64,000 bases of DNA, taken from assembly GCA_963977415.1 (NCBI GenBank), contig CAXBOS010000006.1:1-64000 (forward strand), in the 5' to 3' direction. This DNA is from Croceimicrobium sp963977415. GTDB lineage: Bacteria; Bacteroidota; Bacteroidia; Flavobacteriales; Schleiferiaceae. Numbering within the stretch: position 1 is the first letter of the stretch; each line of letters starts with the position of its first letter. The notes beneath the pieces are model-generated. The model searched no databases, was not told the DNA's origin, and saw only the letters and a list, made by a program, of their open reading frames with translations. A program made the position numbers and the translations under genes. Shown one piece after another: positions 26,323-35,493 of this stretch.

Positions 26323-28551
26323 CTACTCAATTACTATTTTCTCGCTATGGCTGCTAGAGCCGTTGCTTACATTAATTAGATAGATACCTTTTGGTAAAGA
26401 CTGAACATCAATATGATGTAAGCTATTGTTACCATTAAGGCTTAATACTTCTGTGTGCATTACTTTGCCCGCAAGATTAATGATGCTCAAAGTAGCTTGA
26501 GGTGAATCTAAGCTAAGACGCACATCAAAAGAACCATTAGTTGGGTTAGGGCTAAAGCTAAAAGCGTTTAAGCTTGTATTTTCAGCTAAACCTATAGTGC
26601 CAGCGCCGAACATTACATCATCGATGTAGAATGTTTTTGGCCCGCCTTGAGTAGCACCATCTGTTCCGAAGTTAGGGAATACAGATACTAAATCATAGGT
26701 TTGAGTTAAATCCAAGGCTGGAGTATTCGCAGCATTGTTTGTGAAATCAAAGGTTAAGGTTTCCCAGGCACCTGCCATGGTAGTAGTTGCAATAGTTTCT
26801 ACCGAAATAGCACCAGCATTTTTGTCTTCTACTTTTAAAAGTACATCAACCCCTGCATCTGGAGACCAAACACGAACGGTCATAGTAGTTTCAGTAGCCG
26901 TAAAAGGAATAGGATTAGCTAAACCTCCGAAAGAAACAGTTACACCAGCCCAAGTTTGAGCATTACCTTCTTTAGTAATTTGCATTACGGTGTTTGCCGC
27001 ATTGGTTGGGTCAGCTAAAATGGTATCCGAAGCACCACCGAATGCGGCAGTAGCATAATTTACGGTGCTATCTTCCCAAGTTATAGGTAAGTCAATTTGA
27101 CTTAAGACAGGACCAGTTCCACCACCAGTTCCGAACACGAAATCGTCGGCATAATAAGTTTTATCACCAGCGGTGTTTCCGTCTGTTCCGAAGTTAGGGA
27201 ACAAAGAAAGCATATCGTAGGTGTTAGCGTAATTAATTACGGCTGTACCTGGCGCTTCATTACCCGCGCTAAAATCAAAGGTTAAAGTTTCCCAAGCACC
27301 CGCCTGAGTAGTAGTCGCTAAAGTTTCTACCGATTTAGTATTATCATTAACGTCCTCTGCTTTAAGCAAGAATGGGATACCAGCATCTGGAGACCAAACA
27401 CGAACCGTAATAATATTATCAGTAGCTGTAAAAGGAATAGCGCTAGCCAAACCACCAGCAGATACGGTAGTACCAGCCCAAGTTTGTGCACCTAAAGCCT
27501 TGTTTAAAAGTAACACATTATTAGAGGCATTAGTTGGATCAACCACAACACTATCGGCATTACCACCAAAACTAACCGTAGTGTAGGCTACAGTAGCGTC
27601 ATCAAAAGTAATAGGTAAATCTACTTGTGAAAGCATCGTTCCACCAGTACCAAATACTACATCATCAACATAGTAAGTTTTGTTACCGGCTGTGTTCCCG
27701 TCAGTTCCGAAATTAGGGAAAACAGAAAGCATATCGTAGGTATTCGCGTAATTAATTACCGCTGTCCCTGGAGCTTCATTTCCTGCGCTGAAGTCAAAAG
27801 TTAATGTTTCCCAAGCACCCGCTTGAGTAGTAGCGGCAAGCGTTTCTACCGTTTTAGTATTATCATTAACGTCTTCTGCTTTAAGCAAGAAATTGATACC
27901 AGCATCTGGAGACCAAACACGAACAGTAATGATATTATCAGTAGCAGAAAAAGGAATCGCAGTAGCTAAACCACCAGCAGATACAGTAGTACCAGCCCAA
28001 GTTTGTGCACCAAGAGGCTTGTTAAGTACTAATACATTATTTGCTGCATTAGTAGGATCTGGAGCAATGCTATCTACATTACCACCAAAACTAACCGTAG
28101 TATAAGCTACAGTTGGGTCATCAAAAGTAATTGGCAAAGCAACCTGAGTTCCTGTTCCGCCGCCTGTTCCACAGGTAGCACATTGTTCCCAGCAAACTAC
28201 ACCTAAAACAGTATCACCACTGAAGGTAAGCGCACGATTGGTAAAACCACTAGTAGTTATAGTACAAGGGCTTCCTGCAGTTAAGTTTTCTTGGGCGGTC
28301 CAACCGTCAAGAGTAAATTTATATTCGATAGTTCCAGCGGTTAATGGAAGAGAAACCTCCCAAATGCCGTCGCTATTTGCATCCGTCATCGGATTACAAG
28401 CGCCACACCACGCATTAAATGTTCCGTTAACATTTGCAGTGGTGAAACTTCCAGTATAATTGTTTAAATCCACCTGGAAGGTTACAGTATCCGTTTGAGC
28501 CTGCAAAAAGCCAAAGGAAACCATTAAAAAGAGTAGAGTAAATTTTCTCAT
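26323..28551 (-). CDS. Secreted T9SS type A protein with three glycan-binding-like modules
   Basis: A 742-residue protein. Residues 1-19 form a signal peptide, and 20-125 resemble an E-set (AMP-activated-kinase/CBM48-like) domain with N-G-T-F-N-A-W. Three tandem ~160-residue modules follow (about 139-300, 311-473, 484-650), each running from LPITFDD/LPITWED through A-Q-T-W-A-G-x-T-V-S and W-E-T-L-T-F-D-F to Y-Y-V-D-D. A type A sorting domain closes the protein (~660-742; F-S-P-N-P-T-N-G). The same module type ends the surface protein at 46128-47495, which ties this gene to the glucan locus. I infer a secreted or surface beta-glucan-binding protein without a catalytic domain. The start is the ATG at 28551: the -7 box at 28572-28579 overlaps the alternative start. 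Confidence 0.75.
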   Translation of the reverse strand: MRKFTLLFLMVSFGFLQAQTDTVTFQVDLNNYTGSFTTANVNGTFNAWCGACNPMTDANSDGIWEVSLPLTAGTIEYKFTLDGWTAQENLTAGSPCTITTSGFTNRALTFSGDTVLGVVCWEQCATCGTGGGTGTQVALPITFDDPTVAYTTVSFGGNVDSIAPDPTNAANNVLVLNKPLGAQTWAGTTVSAGGLATAIPFSATDNIITVRVWSPDAGINFLLKAEDVNDNTKTVETLAATTQAGAWETLTFDFSAGNEAPGTAVINYANTYDMLSVFPNFGTDGNTAGNKTYYVDDVVFGTGGTMLSQVDLPITFDDATVAYTTVSFGGNADSVVVDPTNASNNVLLLNKALGAQTWAGTTVSAGGLASAIPFTATDNIITVRVWSPDAGIPFLLKAEDVNDNTKSVETLATTTQAGAWETLTFDFSAGNEAPGTAVINYANTYDMLSLFPNFGTDGNTAGDKTYYADDFVFGTGGGTGPVLSQIDLPITWEDSTVNYATAAFGGASDTILADPTNAANTVMQITKEGNAQTWAGVTVSFGGLANPIPFTATETTMTVRVWSPDAGVDVLLKVEDKNAGAISVETIATTTMAGAWETLTFDFTNNAANTPALDLTQTYDLVSVFPNFGTDGATQGGPKTFYIDDVMFGAGTIGLAENTSLNAFSFSPNPTNGSFDVRLSLDSPQATLSIINLAGKVMHTEVLSLNGNNSLHHIDVQSLPKGIYLINVSNGSSSHSEKIVIE

Positions 28552-28571
28552 TTGCTTTAATATTATTGGCA

Positions 28572-28579
28572 CAAAGTTA
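28572..28579 (-). promoter_or_regulatory. -7 box TAACTTTG of the three-module secreted gene
   Basis: On the minus strand an exact TAnnTTTG match, 20 bases before the ATG at 28551. An inverted pair TTATAGT (28577-28583) and ACTATAA (28599-28605) overlaps and flanks it. Confidence 0.55.
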
Positions 28580-28672
28580 TAGTCTTTTATTCAAAAAAAC
28601 TATAAGTGTGTAAAAAAAATATTTTATTATTTGTTTTTCAGACACTTATGGAAAGTTAGCGGTGTATTTAAA

Positions 28673-28689
28673 ATAGTACTAGGTACTAT
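28673..28689. promoter_or_regulatory. Candidate operator palindrome upstream of the Nudix regulator
   Basis: ATAGTAC-TAG-GTACTAT is a perfect inverted repeat with 7-bp arms. It ends 14 bp before the -7 box TACATTTG (28704-28711), i.e. in the -33 region of the regulator promoter, and within the divergent region shared with the three-module secreted gene. Confidence 0.55.
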
Positions 28690-28703
28690 ATCAACTTTTT
28701 TTC

Positions 28704-28711
28704 TACATTTG
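28704..28711 (+). promoter_or_regulatory. -7 box TACATTTG of the Nudix regulator
   Basis: An exact TAnnTTTG match 28 bp before the ATG at 28740. Confidence 0.5.
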
Positions 28712-28739
28712 AAAAACTAATAGATAAGTCTTATCCAAA

Positions 28740-29489
28740 ATGAGCGAAGAAGAATTTCCTCTCCATATACCTAGTAAATATCATGTTTCACATTATCAAA
28801 TTCCCATTGAAAGGTTCTTTCAATTTGGCTTTTCAGTAGACTGTGTAGTGTTTGGGTGTCTCAATAACACTTTAAAAGTAATGTTGGTGGAAAGAGGGGT
28901 TCAGCCTTATAAAGGACAATGGGCTTTACCAGGAGACTTGGTTTATCCAAATGAGGAGATCTCAACCGCAGCCGAACGAGTACTCAGAGACCTTACTGGG
29001 ATTGAAGACATCCCAACTATGGAGCAAACCAAAACTTACGGAAAGGTTGACCGTCATCCTGTAGGCCGAGTATTAACCGTTGGGCATTACGCTTTAGTGA
29101 ACCCCGATATATACAATCCTCACGCCTCTTCTTGGGCCGACAATATTCATTGGGTGGACATTGAAGAATTACCAGGATTAGCCTTTGATCATCAAGAAAT
29201 TATTGAAGACGCTTTAGAAGCATTAAGAACTGACGCACGTAAAAAGCCAATTGGCTTTGACCTTTTACCTGAAAAGTTTACTCTGAACGATTTACAGATT
29301 ATTTACGAAAGCATTTTCAGCACCAAACTTGACAAAGGAAACTTCAGAAAGCGCATGTTAAATATGGGTTTATTAAAGGCTTTGGAAGAAACGCAAGAGA
29401 ATGTTGCACATCGACCCGCTCGACTGTACTCTTTTGATACTCAATCTTACGAAACTTTAAAGGCCAAAGATTTCTCTTTCGAGATATAA
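28740..29489 (+). CDS. Nudix-domain transcriptional regulator, NrtR/AraR-like
   Basis: A 249-residue protein with an N-terminal Nudix fold (about 30-160) and a C-terminal winged helix (about 170-249; LPEKFTLNDLQIIYESIFS is the characteristic opening, F-R-K-R-M the recognition-helix region). The Nudix box is degenerate: the position-16, -19 and -20 glutamates of the consensus are V81, D84 and L85, so the domain should sense rather than hydrolyse. In Bacteroides, AraR is a regulator of this type for sugar use. Place next to sugar transporters and glucanases suggests control of this locus by a sugar or sugar phosphate (inference). Confidence 0.85.
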   Translation: MSEEEFPLHIPSKYHVSHYQIPIERFFQFGFSVDCVVFGCLNNTLKVMLVERGVQPYKGQWALPGDLVYPNEEISTAAERVLRDLTGIEDIPTMEQTKTYGKVDRHPVGRVLTVGHYALVNPDIYNPHASSWADNIHWVDIEELPGLAFDHQEIIEDALEALRTDARKKPIGFDLLPEKFTLNDLQIIYESIFSTKLDKGNFRKRMLNMGLLKALEETQENVAHRPARLYSFDTQSYETLKAKDFSFEI

Positions 29490-29513
29490 AAGCAAACCCA
29501 ACATTGCAACTTT

Positions 29514-31148
29514 ATGAACCACCAACAACTCAACTTTTTAGATCACGCGGTTTTAATTGGCTATTTTGCCTTGATCTTGGTGGTTTCGTTGTATTTAATA
29601 ATCAAAGAAAAGAAGACTAGCACCGCTAATGCTTCATCTGATTACTTTTTAGGGGGTAAAAACCTCTCTTGGTTTGTTATCGGCGCCTCCCTTTTCGCTT
29701 CTAATATTGGCTCTGAGCACCTTGTAGGCCTTGCAGGCGCTGGTGCAGCTGGCGATTTTCCCGCCGCGCAATTTGAAATCCTTGCGGCCTTTATGCTGCT
29801 CCTATTAGGCTGGCTATTTGTTCCTCTTTATTTAAGAAGTGGTGTATTTACCATGCCACAGTTTTTAGAAAGGCGCTATGGCCCATGGGCAAGAAACTAC
29901 CTTACTTGGGTTTCTATTTTAGGATATGTAATCACCAAAATTGCCCTTACCATTACTGCTGGAGGAATTATCTTCACCACTTTAATGGGCATCGACTTCT
30001 GGACTGGAGCCATAATAGTGGTAGTTGCCACTGGTGTTTACACTATTTTCGGGGGATTGAAAGTGGTAGTTTACACTGATATGATTCAGATGTTTATTCT
30101 TCTTGGAGGAAGTATCGCGCTGAGCTTTTACGGTCTTGATGCCTTAGGCGGATGGAGCGAAGTTGAAAAATTAACCGCTCCTAACTATACCAGTCTTTGG
30201 CGACCCTTAAGTGATCCTGACTTCCCTTGGACCGGCATTCTTTTTGGAGCGCCCATTCTAGGTGTCTGGTATTGGTGTACCGATCAGTTTATTGTGCAGC
30301 GTGTTTTAGCGGCTCGTAATATCGATCAAGCCCGCAAAGGGACCATCTTCGCCGCTTACTTAAAAATGCTTCCCCTCTTTATTTTTGTTGTTCCCGGACT
30401 TATCGCCTACGCATTATCCGTACAAGCGGGCTCTAATTTTAGCTTTCCTCTAGAAAATGGGGAAGTTTTATACGACGCGGCCTTACCGATGCTCACCATG
30501 CAACTCTTACCCGCTGGTTTAAGAGGTTTAGTGGTGGCTGGTTTAATCGCGGCTTTAATGAGTTCGCTCAGTTCCGTTTTTAATTCCTGCTCTACCTTAT
30601 TTACTATCGACGTATATCAAAGGCTGAAACCCGAAACTAGCGAAAAGCAATTGGTTAAAGTGGGACGGATTGCTACCGGAATCTTAGTAATCCTTGGCCT
30701 AGCATGGATCCCCCTTCTCGATTTATTAGAAGGTGGCCTCTTTCAGAAGCTGCAAAGCATTCAATCCTACATTTCGCCCCCCATCGCTTCGGTATTTTTA
30801 CTGGGCGTATTTTCCAAACGCATCACTGCCAAGGGAGCCAAATATGCCCTACTCAGTGGTGCTGTTTTAGGAGCCACTCGTCTTATTTTAGAATTGAATA
30901 AAACCATTTTACCTACGAGCCTAAGTTGGTACGTAGATATTAACTTCTTGCATTTCGCCCTCTTACTTTTCCTTATTTGTACGCTCGTATTAGTAGTGGT
31001 AAGCATCAGCGAAAGCGCCCCTAATTTTGAAAAAATTAAGTCTTTATTATACAGTAGAAACAATTCCGAGCCCAAGCAAGGCACCAATATACTTTTGAGT
31101 ATTGGGCTTTTTATGGTAATCGGAGTGCTTTGGATAGTGTTTAGTTAA
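29514..31148 (+). CDS. SSS-family sodium/sugar symporter
   Basis: A 544-residue inner-membrane protein with about 14 helices. SGLT-like motifs are present: DYFLGGKNLSWFVIGASLFASNIGSEHLVG near the N-terminus, Y-T-I-F-G-G-L-K-V-V-V-Y-T-D and Y-W-C-T-D-Q-F-I-V-Q-R-V-L-A. It follows the regulator by 24 bp and precedes the MFS gene by 27 bp. The probable substrate is glucose or a short beta-glucan (inference). Confidence 0.9.
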   Translation: MNHQQLNFLDHAVLIGYFALILVVSLYLIIKEKKTSTANASSDYFLGGKNLSWFVIGASLFASNIGSEHLVGLAGAGAAGDFPAAQFEILAAFMLLLLGWLFVPLYLRSGVFTMPQFLERRYGPWARNYLTWVSILGYVITKIALTITAGGIIFTTLMGIDFWTGAIIVVVATGVYTIFGGLKVVVYTDMIQMFILLGGSIALSFYGLDALGGWSEVEKLTAPNYTSLWRPLSDPDFPWTGILFGAPILGVWYWCTDQFIVQRVLAARNIDQARKGTIFAAYLKMLPLFIFVVPGLIAYALSVQAGSNFSFPLENGEVLYDAALPMLTMQLLPAGLRGLVVAGLIAALMSSLSSVFNSCSTLFTIDVYQRLKPETSEKQLVKVGRIATGILVILGLAWIPLLDLLEGGLFQKLQSIQSYISPPIASVFLLGVFSKRITAKGAKYALLSGAVLGATRLILELNKTILPTSLSWYVDINFLHFALLLFLICTLVLVVVSISESAPNFEKIKSLLYSRNNSEPKQGTNILLSIGLFMVIGVLWIVFS

Positions 31149-31175
31149 AAATGCCCTGCGGCAGAACCAATTTTT

Positions 31176-32741
31176 ATGAAAACAAATAGAAATCTAGTCT
31201 CCATGATTGCGCTGATCGTTGCGCTGGGAGGACTTTTAATGGGATTTGATGCCTCCGTAATTTCTGGAGTTGTTAAATTTATTGAACCCGAATTTGACCT
31301 TAACAAGCTAGAGCTAGGTTGGTCGGTCGCTTCGCTTACTCTCACGGCGACCCTAGCGATGATGGTTGCAGGCCCCATTAGTGATAAGTACGGACGCCGA
31401 ACAGTATTGCGCTATGCCGCTGCGCTTTACGCTCTTTCCGCCATCCTTTCGGCCATCGCACCCTCTTTTCTATTCTTAGTTATTGCGCGAATGATCGGTG
31501 GTTTTGGCGTAGGTGCATCCTTAATTTTAGCGCCTATGTATATTGCGGAAATCGCTCCGAAAGACTTACGGGGACGATTAGTTTCCTTCAATCAACTTAA
31601 CATTGTTATCGGTATTTCACTCGCCTTCTTCACCAATTACCTTATTCTTCAATTGGGTAAAAGCGATGCAAGCTGGGCCATAAACCTTAAGCTAGATGAA
31701 TACAATTGGCGCTGGATGCTAGGCTTAGAAACTCTTCCCGCGATCTTATATTTCTTTGGCCTCTTCTTTGTTCCGCAGAGCCCACGATGGTTAATAATGC
31801 ATGGCCGCTTTGCTGAAGCGGAAATAATTATGGCCAAAGTAGTCGGTGCTGATGCCGCGAAAATTGAGATCGATCGCATCCAAAAGAGTATTGAATTAGA
31901 AGAAAACAAGGAGGAAGCTAAGATCAAAGATCTATTCCGTCCGGGCCTACGCTTAGTTTTAACTATTGGAATTGTGGTTGCGGTTCTTCAGCAAATTACT
32001 GGAATCAACTCGGTATTCTTTTATGCGCCGATGATTTTCGAACAAAGTGGCCTCGGCACCGACGCCTCTTTTATGCAAGCCATTTTAGTAGGCTTGGTAA
32101 ACCTCGCTTTTACCGTATTAGCCATTTTATTTATTGATCGCCTTGGGCGTAAACCACTCTTAAGTTTTGGTGTTGCCGGCATTGCACTTTCTATGTTCAC
32201 CTTATCTTATGCCTTTAAAACAGCCGAATTTTCGGTAAGCCCAGAGCTTATTGCCAACTTTGCCGAAAAATTCGACAGCTCTACTTTAGAAAGTTTAACC
32301 GCCACGGTTTATAACAGCGAAAGTGATTTTACTGCTGCTCTCGCCGACAAAATTGATGCAGCCACCTTGGAAGAACATCAGGCGGATATTGTTAAGGGAT
32401 CGATTCACATGAATACCTCCCTTACCTTAATTTCCATTCTTGCCTTTGTGGCCAGCTTTGCAATTTCCATCGGACCAGTTATGTGGGTGCTCTTTTCCGA
32501 GCTTTTCCCCAATAAAATAAGGGGAATTGCTATTTCTTTCGTGGGTTTGATAAACTCAGCGGTAAGCTTTGTAGTACAATGGATTTTCCCATGGGAATTA
32601 GAGGTTCTCGGTAACTCTTTAACCTTCCTACTTTATGGACTTTTCGCTGCCTTCGGACTGATCTTTATTATTAAAGTTATACCCGAAACCAAAGGTAAAT
32701 CGCTAGAAGAAATTGAAAAACAACTTGTTACTAAGGACTAA
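31176..32741 (+). CDS. MFS sugar porter
   Basis: A 521-residue, 12-helix major facilitator of the sugar porter family: GGLLMGFDASVISGV, D-K-Y-G-R-R, P-Q-S-P-R-W-L, Q-Q-I-T-G-I-N-S-V-F-F-Y-A-P and P-E-T-K-G-K-S-L-E-E-I-E are all recognisable. About 60 extra residues (~348-408), rich in D/E/A/S, interrupt the second half between helices 9 and 10, where E. coli XylE has a short loop. Substrate probably glucose or a glucose disaccharide. Stop is two bases before the GH16 start, so cotranscribed. Confidence 0.9.
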   Translation: MKTNRNLVSMIALIVALGGLLMGFDASVISGVVKFIEPEFDLNKLELGWSVASLTLTATLAMMVAGPISDKYGRRTVLRYAAALYALSAILSAIAPSFLFLVIARMIGGFGVGASLILAPMYIAEIAPKDLRGRLVSFNQLNIVIGISLAFFTNYLILQLGKSDASWAINLKLDEYNWRWMLGLETLPAILYFFGLFFVPQSPRWLIMHGRFAEAEIIMAKVVGADAAKIEIDRIQKSIELEENKEEAKIKDLFRPGLRLVLTIGIVVAVLQQITGINSVFFYAPMIFEQSGLGTDASFMQAILVGLVNLAFTVLAILFIDRLGRKPLLSFGVAGIALSMFTLSYAFKTAEFSVSPELIANFAEKFDSSTLESLTATVYNSESDFTAALADKIDAATLEEHQADIVKGSIHMNTSLTLISILAFVASFAISIGPVMWVLFSELFPNKIRGIAISFVGLINSAVSFVVQWIFPWELEVLGNSLTFLLYGLFAAFGLIFIIKVIPETKGKSLEEIEKQLVTKD

Positions 32742-32743
32742 TT

Positions 32744-33982
32744 ATGAGAAATTTTTTAAGCTTAATTGTTATCGCAAGCGCTATTGCCTGCTCTAACGGC
32801 AATGCCACAGAGAACGCATCTACCGAAAGGGAAAGCCCTAAAAACACGGTTGTAGTTGCTGCTAGTAGCTTTGTAAACAGTAGTTTACCAAACCTAAATA
32901 AAGATAGCCTTAGCATGCCTGCTAATTCGTGGCTAGAATATGAAGTAAATATTCCCGAAGCTGGTCGCTACCGACTTACCATAAATGGAAAAGCCGATAC
33001 AAGTGCCCGAGTTTGGGTGGAAGATTACGTTAAAAACACGGATGGTCGCAGCTATAATATTAGCGGCGACCTCGCTTTCGCAGATGAGCAAGCTTATGTG
33101 ATTGGTTCTCCGCTAGATAGTGGTATGCACCCCATACGTTTACATTTTAAAGCGGGTACAATCCAGCCCGAAAGTATTGAATTTAAACTAATTAAACGTC
33201 ACACTTCCACTCCTAAAAGCAATACCCAAAGCATGGAAGGCGAAGAATGGCAACTGGTGTGGAGCGATGAATTTGAGGGCGAAGGTTTACCCGATACCAC
33301 CAAGTGGAGTTACAATGTTGGCAACTGGGGTTGGGGCAATAATGAGCCGCAATTTTATACCGATGCCAAGCTGAAAAATGCTCGTCAGGAAAACGGCAAC
33401 CTGATTATTGAAGCGCATAAAAACGACGCCGGCTCTCCCTGGACCTCAGCACGTTTAAGCACACAAGGCAAAGAATCTTTTTTATATGGAAAGATTGAAT
33501 TTAGAGCGAAAGTTCCGGTTGGACGTGGTACTTGGTCGGCAGGTTGGTTATTGGGTGATGAATATCGCGATGAAATCTCTTGGCCCTACTGCGGTGAAAT
33601 TGATGTTTTAGAATGCGTAGGTTACGAAATTAACGACAGCACCGGCGACGGTATTAACCACGCCACTTGCCACACACGCGCCTATTATTTTAAACAAGGC
33701 AATCAGATTGGCAATGAAATAGAAGTGAAAAACATGAATGGCGAATTTCATACCTATGCGGTAGAATGGTATCCCGATGTAATTTACGGATTGGTAGATG
33801 GCGAGCGCTATTTCACCTACGATAAAAATGCGAACGAACTAGAATGGCCCTTTTTTAAGCCCCAAAACATTATTATTAACCTAGCCGTGGGCGGCGGTTG
33901 GGGTGGTGCTAAAGGCATCGATCCACAATGGGAAAGCCACCAATACATTTTAGATTATGTGCGGGTTTATGAATTACACTAG
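32744..33982 (+). CDS. GH16 beta-glucanase lipoprotein (laminarinase type)
   Basis: A 412-residue lipoprotein (lipobox SAIAC, Cys16). Residues ~35-150 form a carbohydrate-binding-like beta-sandwich (CBM6-like: 'NSWLEYEVNIPEAGRYRLTI'). The GH16 domain (~168-412) carries the active site G-E-I-D-V-L-E (E285 nucleophile, D287, E290 acid/base), the ExDxxE form used by beta-1,3-glucanases, and W-G-W-G-N-N-E near 200. Expected to cut internal beta-1,3 bonds of laminarin at the surface or in the periplasm. Its stop codon overlaps the next gene by 14 bases. Confidence 0.92.
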   Translation: MRNFLSLIVIASAIACSNGNATENASTERESPKNTVVVAASSFVNSSLPNLNKDSLSMPANSWLEYEVNIPEAGRYRLTINGKADTSARVWVEDYVKNTDGRSYNISGDLAFADEQAYVIGSPLDSGMHPIRLHFKAGTIQPESIEFKLIKRHTSTPKSNTQSMEGEEWQLVWSDEFEGEGLPDTTKWSYNVGNWGWGNNEPQFYTDAKLKNARQENGNLIIEAHKNDAGSPWTSARLSTQGKESFLYGKIEFRAKVPVGRGTWSAGWLLGDEYRDEISWPYCGEIDVLECVGYEINDSTGDGINHATCHTRAYYFKQGNQIGNEIEVKNMNGEFHTYAVEWYPDVIYGLVDGERYFTYDKNANELEWPFFKPQNIIINLAVGGGWGGAKGIDPQWESHQYILDYVRVYELH

Positions 33983-35483
33983 ACTTACTAAATACTTCAA
34001 AATCTTTCTTGGGCTAGCTTTCCCTTTTTTGCTTTTTAGCTGCCAAAGTCCCGCAAGGGTTTCGGACGAGCTAAAGCTTGAAATCTATAACAGTTCTGCC
34101 GCGGGTGCAAAAATGGCCCAAAGCGAGCCTTTTGACTCGGTTACTGAATTTGGTATTGAAATATTCCCAGAGCAGACTTTCCAAACCATAGAAGGTTTTG
34201 GCGGTGCCTTTACCGAATCGAGCAGCCACTTGCTCCAAAAAATGAGCGCCCATAAACGCAAGGAAGTTCTCGAAGCTTACTTTTCCAGCGATGCGGCGGC
34301 TTACAGTTTGTGCCGCACCCATATCAACTCCTGCGACTTCTCTTTAAGTTCCTATGCTTATGCAGATGTGCCAGGCGATACCTTATTGGAATCTTTTAGC
34401 ATTGCGGTAGATCGCGATGACATTATTCCTACCATTAAAGAAGCGCAAGCCATCTCTAAAAACGGCTTTAAAATTTTTGCTTCTCCTTGGACTGCTCCAA
34501 CCTGGATGAAAGATAATCAAGCCTATTTTGGTGGGAAACTCCTGCCTCAATATCGCTCGGTTTGGGCCAAGTATTTTTCTAAATATGCGCAGGCTTACGC
34601 CGCAGAAGGCATTCCCATTTGGGGTTTCACGGTAGAGAACGAACCCTTAGGTAATGATGCTAATTGGGAAAGCATGCATTTTACGCCCGAAGAAACTGCT
34701 GATTTCGTAGCAAACTATTTAGGCCCGCAATTAGAGGAAGATAGCCTAGACATTAAAATTCTCGTGTACGATCAAAACCGCGGGGAGGAATTAGAAGAAT
34801 GGGCCGATGTGCTTTTGCAAGATTCGCTTGCTTCGCCCTATATCGCTGGTACCGCTGTTCATTGGTATACCAGCACTTACGATTGGTTTCCGAAATCACT
34901 ACAGCACACCCATGCCCTAGCGCCTAATAAAATGATCATCCAAACAGAAGCTTGCGTAGATGCGGAAATCCCGCACTGGCAGGAAGATGATTGGTACTGG
35001 CGTAAAGAAGCGACCGACTGGGGCTACGATTGGGCCAAGCCCGAAGACAAATACCTGCACACACCCTATATTCCCGCTTACCGCTATGCCCGCGATATAA
35101 TCGGGTGCTTAAATAACTGGGTGGCTGGTTGGGTAGATTGGAATATGGTCCTCGATAAACAAGGTGGCCCCAATCACGCAAAAAATTGGTGTGTAGCGCC
35201 GGTCTTAGTCGATACTATTAGCGATGAAGTATACTTCACACCGCTTTATTATATTCTCCGTCAGTTTAGTCAATTCATTCAGCCCCAAGCGAAACGCATT
35301 GGCTTTAGCTGTTCCGATGAATCGCTTTTACTTACTGCCGTGCAAAACCCTGATGAAAGTATTGTCGTTTATTTATTTAACACAGACGAACGTGCGAAAA
35401 GCTTCACTCTAAAAATTGGTGAGCGCGAAATCAAAACTTTAGTGCCCGCACAGGCACTGCAAAACCTAGTACTAAAACCCTAA
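33969..35483 (+). CDS. GH30 glycosidase lipoprotein
   Basis: A 504-residue lipoprotein (C25 in FLLFSC). It has the GH30 core: T-I-E-G-F-G-G-A-F-T-E-S, S-P-W-T-A-P-T-W-M-K, the acid/base in TVENEP (Glu225) and the nucleophile in IIQTE (Glu327), with the small C-terminal beta-domain. Characterised GH30 enzymes of marine flavobacteria remove beta-1,6-linked glucose from laminarin, which is the likely job here. The ATG lies inside the end of the GH16 gene (14-base overlap), translationally coupled. Confidence 0.92.
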   Translation: MNYTRLTKYFKIFLGLAFPFLLFSCQSPARVSDELKLEIYNSSAAGAKMAQSEPFDSVTEFGIEIFPEQTFQTIEGFGGAFTESSSHLLQKMSAHKRKEVLEAYFSSDAAAYSLCRTHINSCDFSLSSYAYADVPGDTLLESFSIAVDRDDIIPTIKEAQAISKNGFKIFASPWTAPTWMKDNQAYFGGKLLPQYRSVWAKYFSKYAQAYAAEGIPIWGFTVENEPLGNDANWESMHFTPEETADFVANYLGPQLEEDSLDIKILVYDQNRGEELEEWADVLLQDSLASPYIAGTAVHWYTSTYDWFPKSLQHTHALAPNKMIIQTEACVDAEIPHWQEDDWYWRKEATDWGYDWAKPEDKYLHTPYIPAYRYARDIIGCLNNWVAGWVDWNMVLDKQGGPNHAKNWCVAPVLVDTISDEVYFTPLYYILRQFSQFIQPQAKRIGFSCSDESLLLTAVQNPDESIVVYLFNTDERAKSFTLKIGEREIKTLVPAQALQNLVLKP

Positions 35484-35493
35484 GATTTTTTTG

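Noticed and set aside
26162..26383. Small open frame after gdhA
   Set aside because: It covers a perfect palindrome and a terminator and overlaps the end of the opposite-strand gene.
26323..28551. An alpha-glucan (starch) protein because of the CBM48-like N-terminal domain
   Set aside because: The rest of the region, and the module shared with the SusE-position protein, point to beta-1,3-glucan; the E-set similarity alone is weak.
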